Positions 63,236 to 64,000 of a stretch of 64,000 nt of DNA are shown piece after piece (the stretch's first letter is position 1; every line of letters starts with the position of its first letter). Below the pieces are notes generated by a model that was not told the DNA's origin, did no database searches, and saw only the letters and a program-made list of their open reading frames with translations. The position numbers and the translations under genes were made by a program. The DNA is from Roseimaritima multifibrata (GTDB lineage Bacteria; Planctomycetota; Planctomycetia; Pirellulales; Pirellulaceae): the NCBI RefSeq assembly GCF_007741495.1, contig NZ_CP036262.1:868001-932000 (forward strand), given 5' to 3'.

Positions 63236-64000
63236 ATGCCTGCTTCTCGACTCGCTCGTCGATCGAACCTCTTTCCGATCCTGTTCGCTGCCACTGGATT
63301 GTTGGCGATTGCAGGATTTGGCCCGGCAGCCTCGGCTCAAACCGTGACCGAAGCGGGTGCGGCGTCGTCGGAAAACGCTCGACAAGAAGCGGTCCTCGCT
63401 GGAATGGAGTATCTAAAAACCAAAGGGCAAAATCCGGATGGTTCTTTTAGCGGGTCGACCGGTGCGGCCGTCACCGCTTTGTGCGTGTCAGCCATTTTGG
63501 AGAACCGCCCACACGCGATTTCCGATCCTGCCGTAGTCAAAGGCTTGGAATTTCTAAAGCAAAACGTCCGGAAGGATGGGGGGATCTATGCCGCGGGGTC
63601 CAAACACCGGAATTACGAAACCTGTGTTGCCGTTCAGACTTTTAAATTGGCCAACAATAAGGGGCAATATGATGACGTCCTGAAACAAGCCGACCGATTC
63701 CTGCGCGGCCTGCAGTGGGACGAAGGAGAAGGTATTGAAACATCGGATACCGCTTACGGCGGTGCGGGCTATGGCAGCCACAATCGCCCCGATTTGTCCA
63801 ATACCAGTTTTATGATCGAAGCCCTGCGTGAACTGGGGGCGGACGAGAACGACCCGGCGATCCAGAAAGCGCTTGTGTTCGTCAGCCGCACGCAAAACCT
63901 GGAATCCGATAAAAACGACACCCCGTTTGCTGCCAAAATTAATGATGGCGGGTTCTACTACACCCCGGCAGCCGGTGGGCAGAGCCAAGCCAATCAGACG
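63236..64000 (+). CDS. cyclase-repeat (prenyltransferase/squalene-oxidase-like) protein, 5' part
   Basis: The ATG at 63236 has AGGA about ten bases upstream. The frame is open to the window end (255 codons), so the gene is cut. A signal peptide (SNLFPILFAATGLLAIAG) leads to alpha/alpha-barrel repeats: GMEYLKTKGQNPDGSFSGST, LEFLKQNVRKDGGIY, YETCVAVQTFKLANNK, and FVSRTQNLESD. It is related in type to the N-terminal half of the protein at 47070. A peptide-binding or structural barrel in the periplasm is likely; the complete domain order is outside the window. Confidence 0.85.
   Translation, partial: MPASRLARRSNLFPILFAATGLLAIAGFGPAASAQTVTEAGAASSENARQEAVLAGMEYLKTKGQNPDGSFSGSTGAAVTALCVSAILENRPHAISDPAVVKGLEFLKQNVRKDGGIYAAGSKHRNYETCVAVQTFKLANNKGQYDDVLKQADRFLRGLQWDEGEGIETSDTAYGGAGYGSHNRPDLSNTSFMIEALRELGADENDPAIQKALVFVSRTQNLESDKNDTPFAAKINDGGFYYTPAAGGQSQANQT

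Noticed and set aside
1-64000. tRNA or rRNA genes
   Set aside because: I scanned the intergenic gaps for T-loop and rRNA signature stretches and found none; a covariance-model search would settle it.

Overview
The window reads as chromosome of a planctomycete of the Pirellulaceae (Rhodopirellula-like). The evidence is the set of lineage-typical families: DUF1501 proteins, a PSCyt1/DUF1549/DUF1553 protein, a DUF1571 protein, a DUF6807 (PmoA-like) protein, planctomycete-type kinase-ATPase and cyclase-repeat proteins, and a giant secreted protein with an N-terminal LExRRLL motif and a C-terminal dockerin. An lpxB gene, a Legionella-type outer-membrane barrel and a Wza-like polysaccharide export lipoprotein show a Gram-negative envelope. 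I saw no tRNA, rRNA, CRISPR array, prophage or classical insertion sequence. The nearest thing to a mobile gene is a REP-associated (Y1/HUH) transposase-like protein.

Layout. 1-5.3 kb: the 3' end of a DUF1501 gene, then a tight + strand operon (MFS importer, M20 peptidase, amidohydrolase, PLP-dependent ammonia-lyase-like enzyme) that looks like a small catabolic module. 5.3-6.7 kb: a small membrane protein and about 1 kb of decayed DNA that keeps the C-terminal end of a mechanosensitive channel (MscS). 6.7-11.1 kb: a PhoD phosphatase, a CrtX-like glycosyltransferase and lpxB. 11.3-15.0 kb: a 1253-residue Ser/Thr kinase fused to an ATPase and a TPR-like region. 15.1-20.7 kb: a DUF1501/PSCyt pair (8-base overlap) divergent from a PAS-AraC regulator. 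20.7-26.7 kb: a polytopic membrane protein, a GAF-SpoIIE-like protein with degraded catalytic motifs, a Gfo/Idh/MocA oxidoreductase and an acyltransferase-3.

26.8-43.4 kb is a single gene for a roughly 5,500-residue surface or secreted mosaic: P-domain-like, beta-helix repeats, long RTX-like Gly/Asp repeats, PPC, CHRD and Ig-like domains, FG-GAP-like repeats, dockerin, and an acidic tail. It contains two large internal tandem duplications. Next come an outer-membrane protein with a Cys-rich repeat and a strong UUCG terminator, a MoxR ATPase without an adjacent DUF58 gene, and a divergent cyclase-repeat/double-DUF4159 protein.

49.6-64 kb: the HUH transposase-like gene with nearby palindromes and a 32-base tandem repeat, an SGNH hydrolase, a DUF6807 protein, dCTP deaminase convergent with an OsmC-quinone reductase pair, a membrane protein, an anti-sigma/ECF sigma pair, a NUDIX hydrolase, a two-gene lipoprotein/polysaccharide-export operon, a DUF1571 protein, and a second cyclase-repeat protein cut by the window end. 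The main themes are envelope and surface biogenesis, polysaccharide and organic-matter turnover, and complex signalling. I found no unmistakable new defence or mobile system. The best candidates for undescribed biology are the giant protein with its sorting signals, the lipoprotein/SLBB pair, the MoxR/DUF4159 module and the pseudo-phosphatase.
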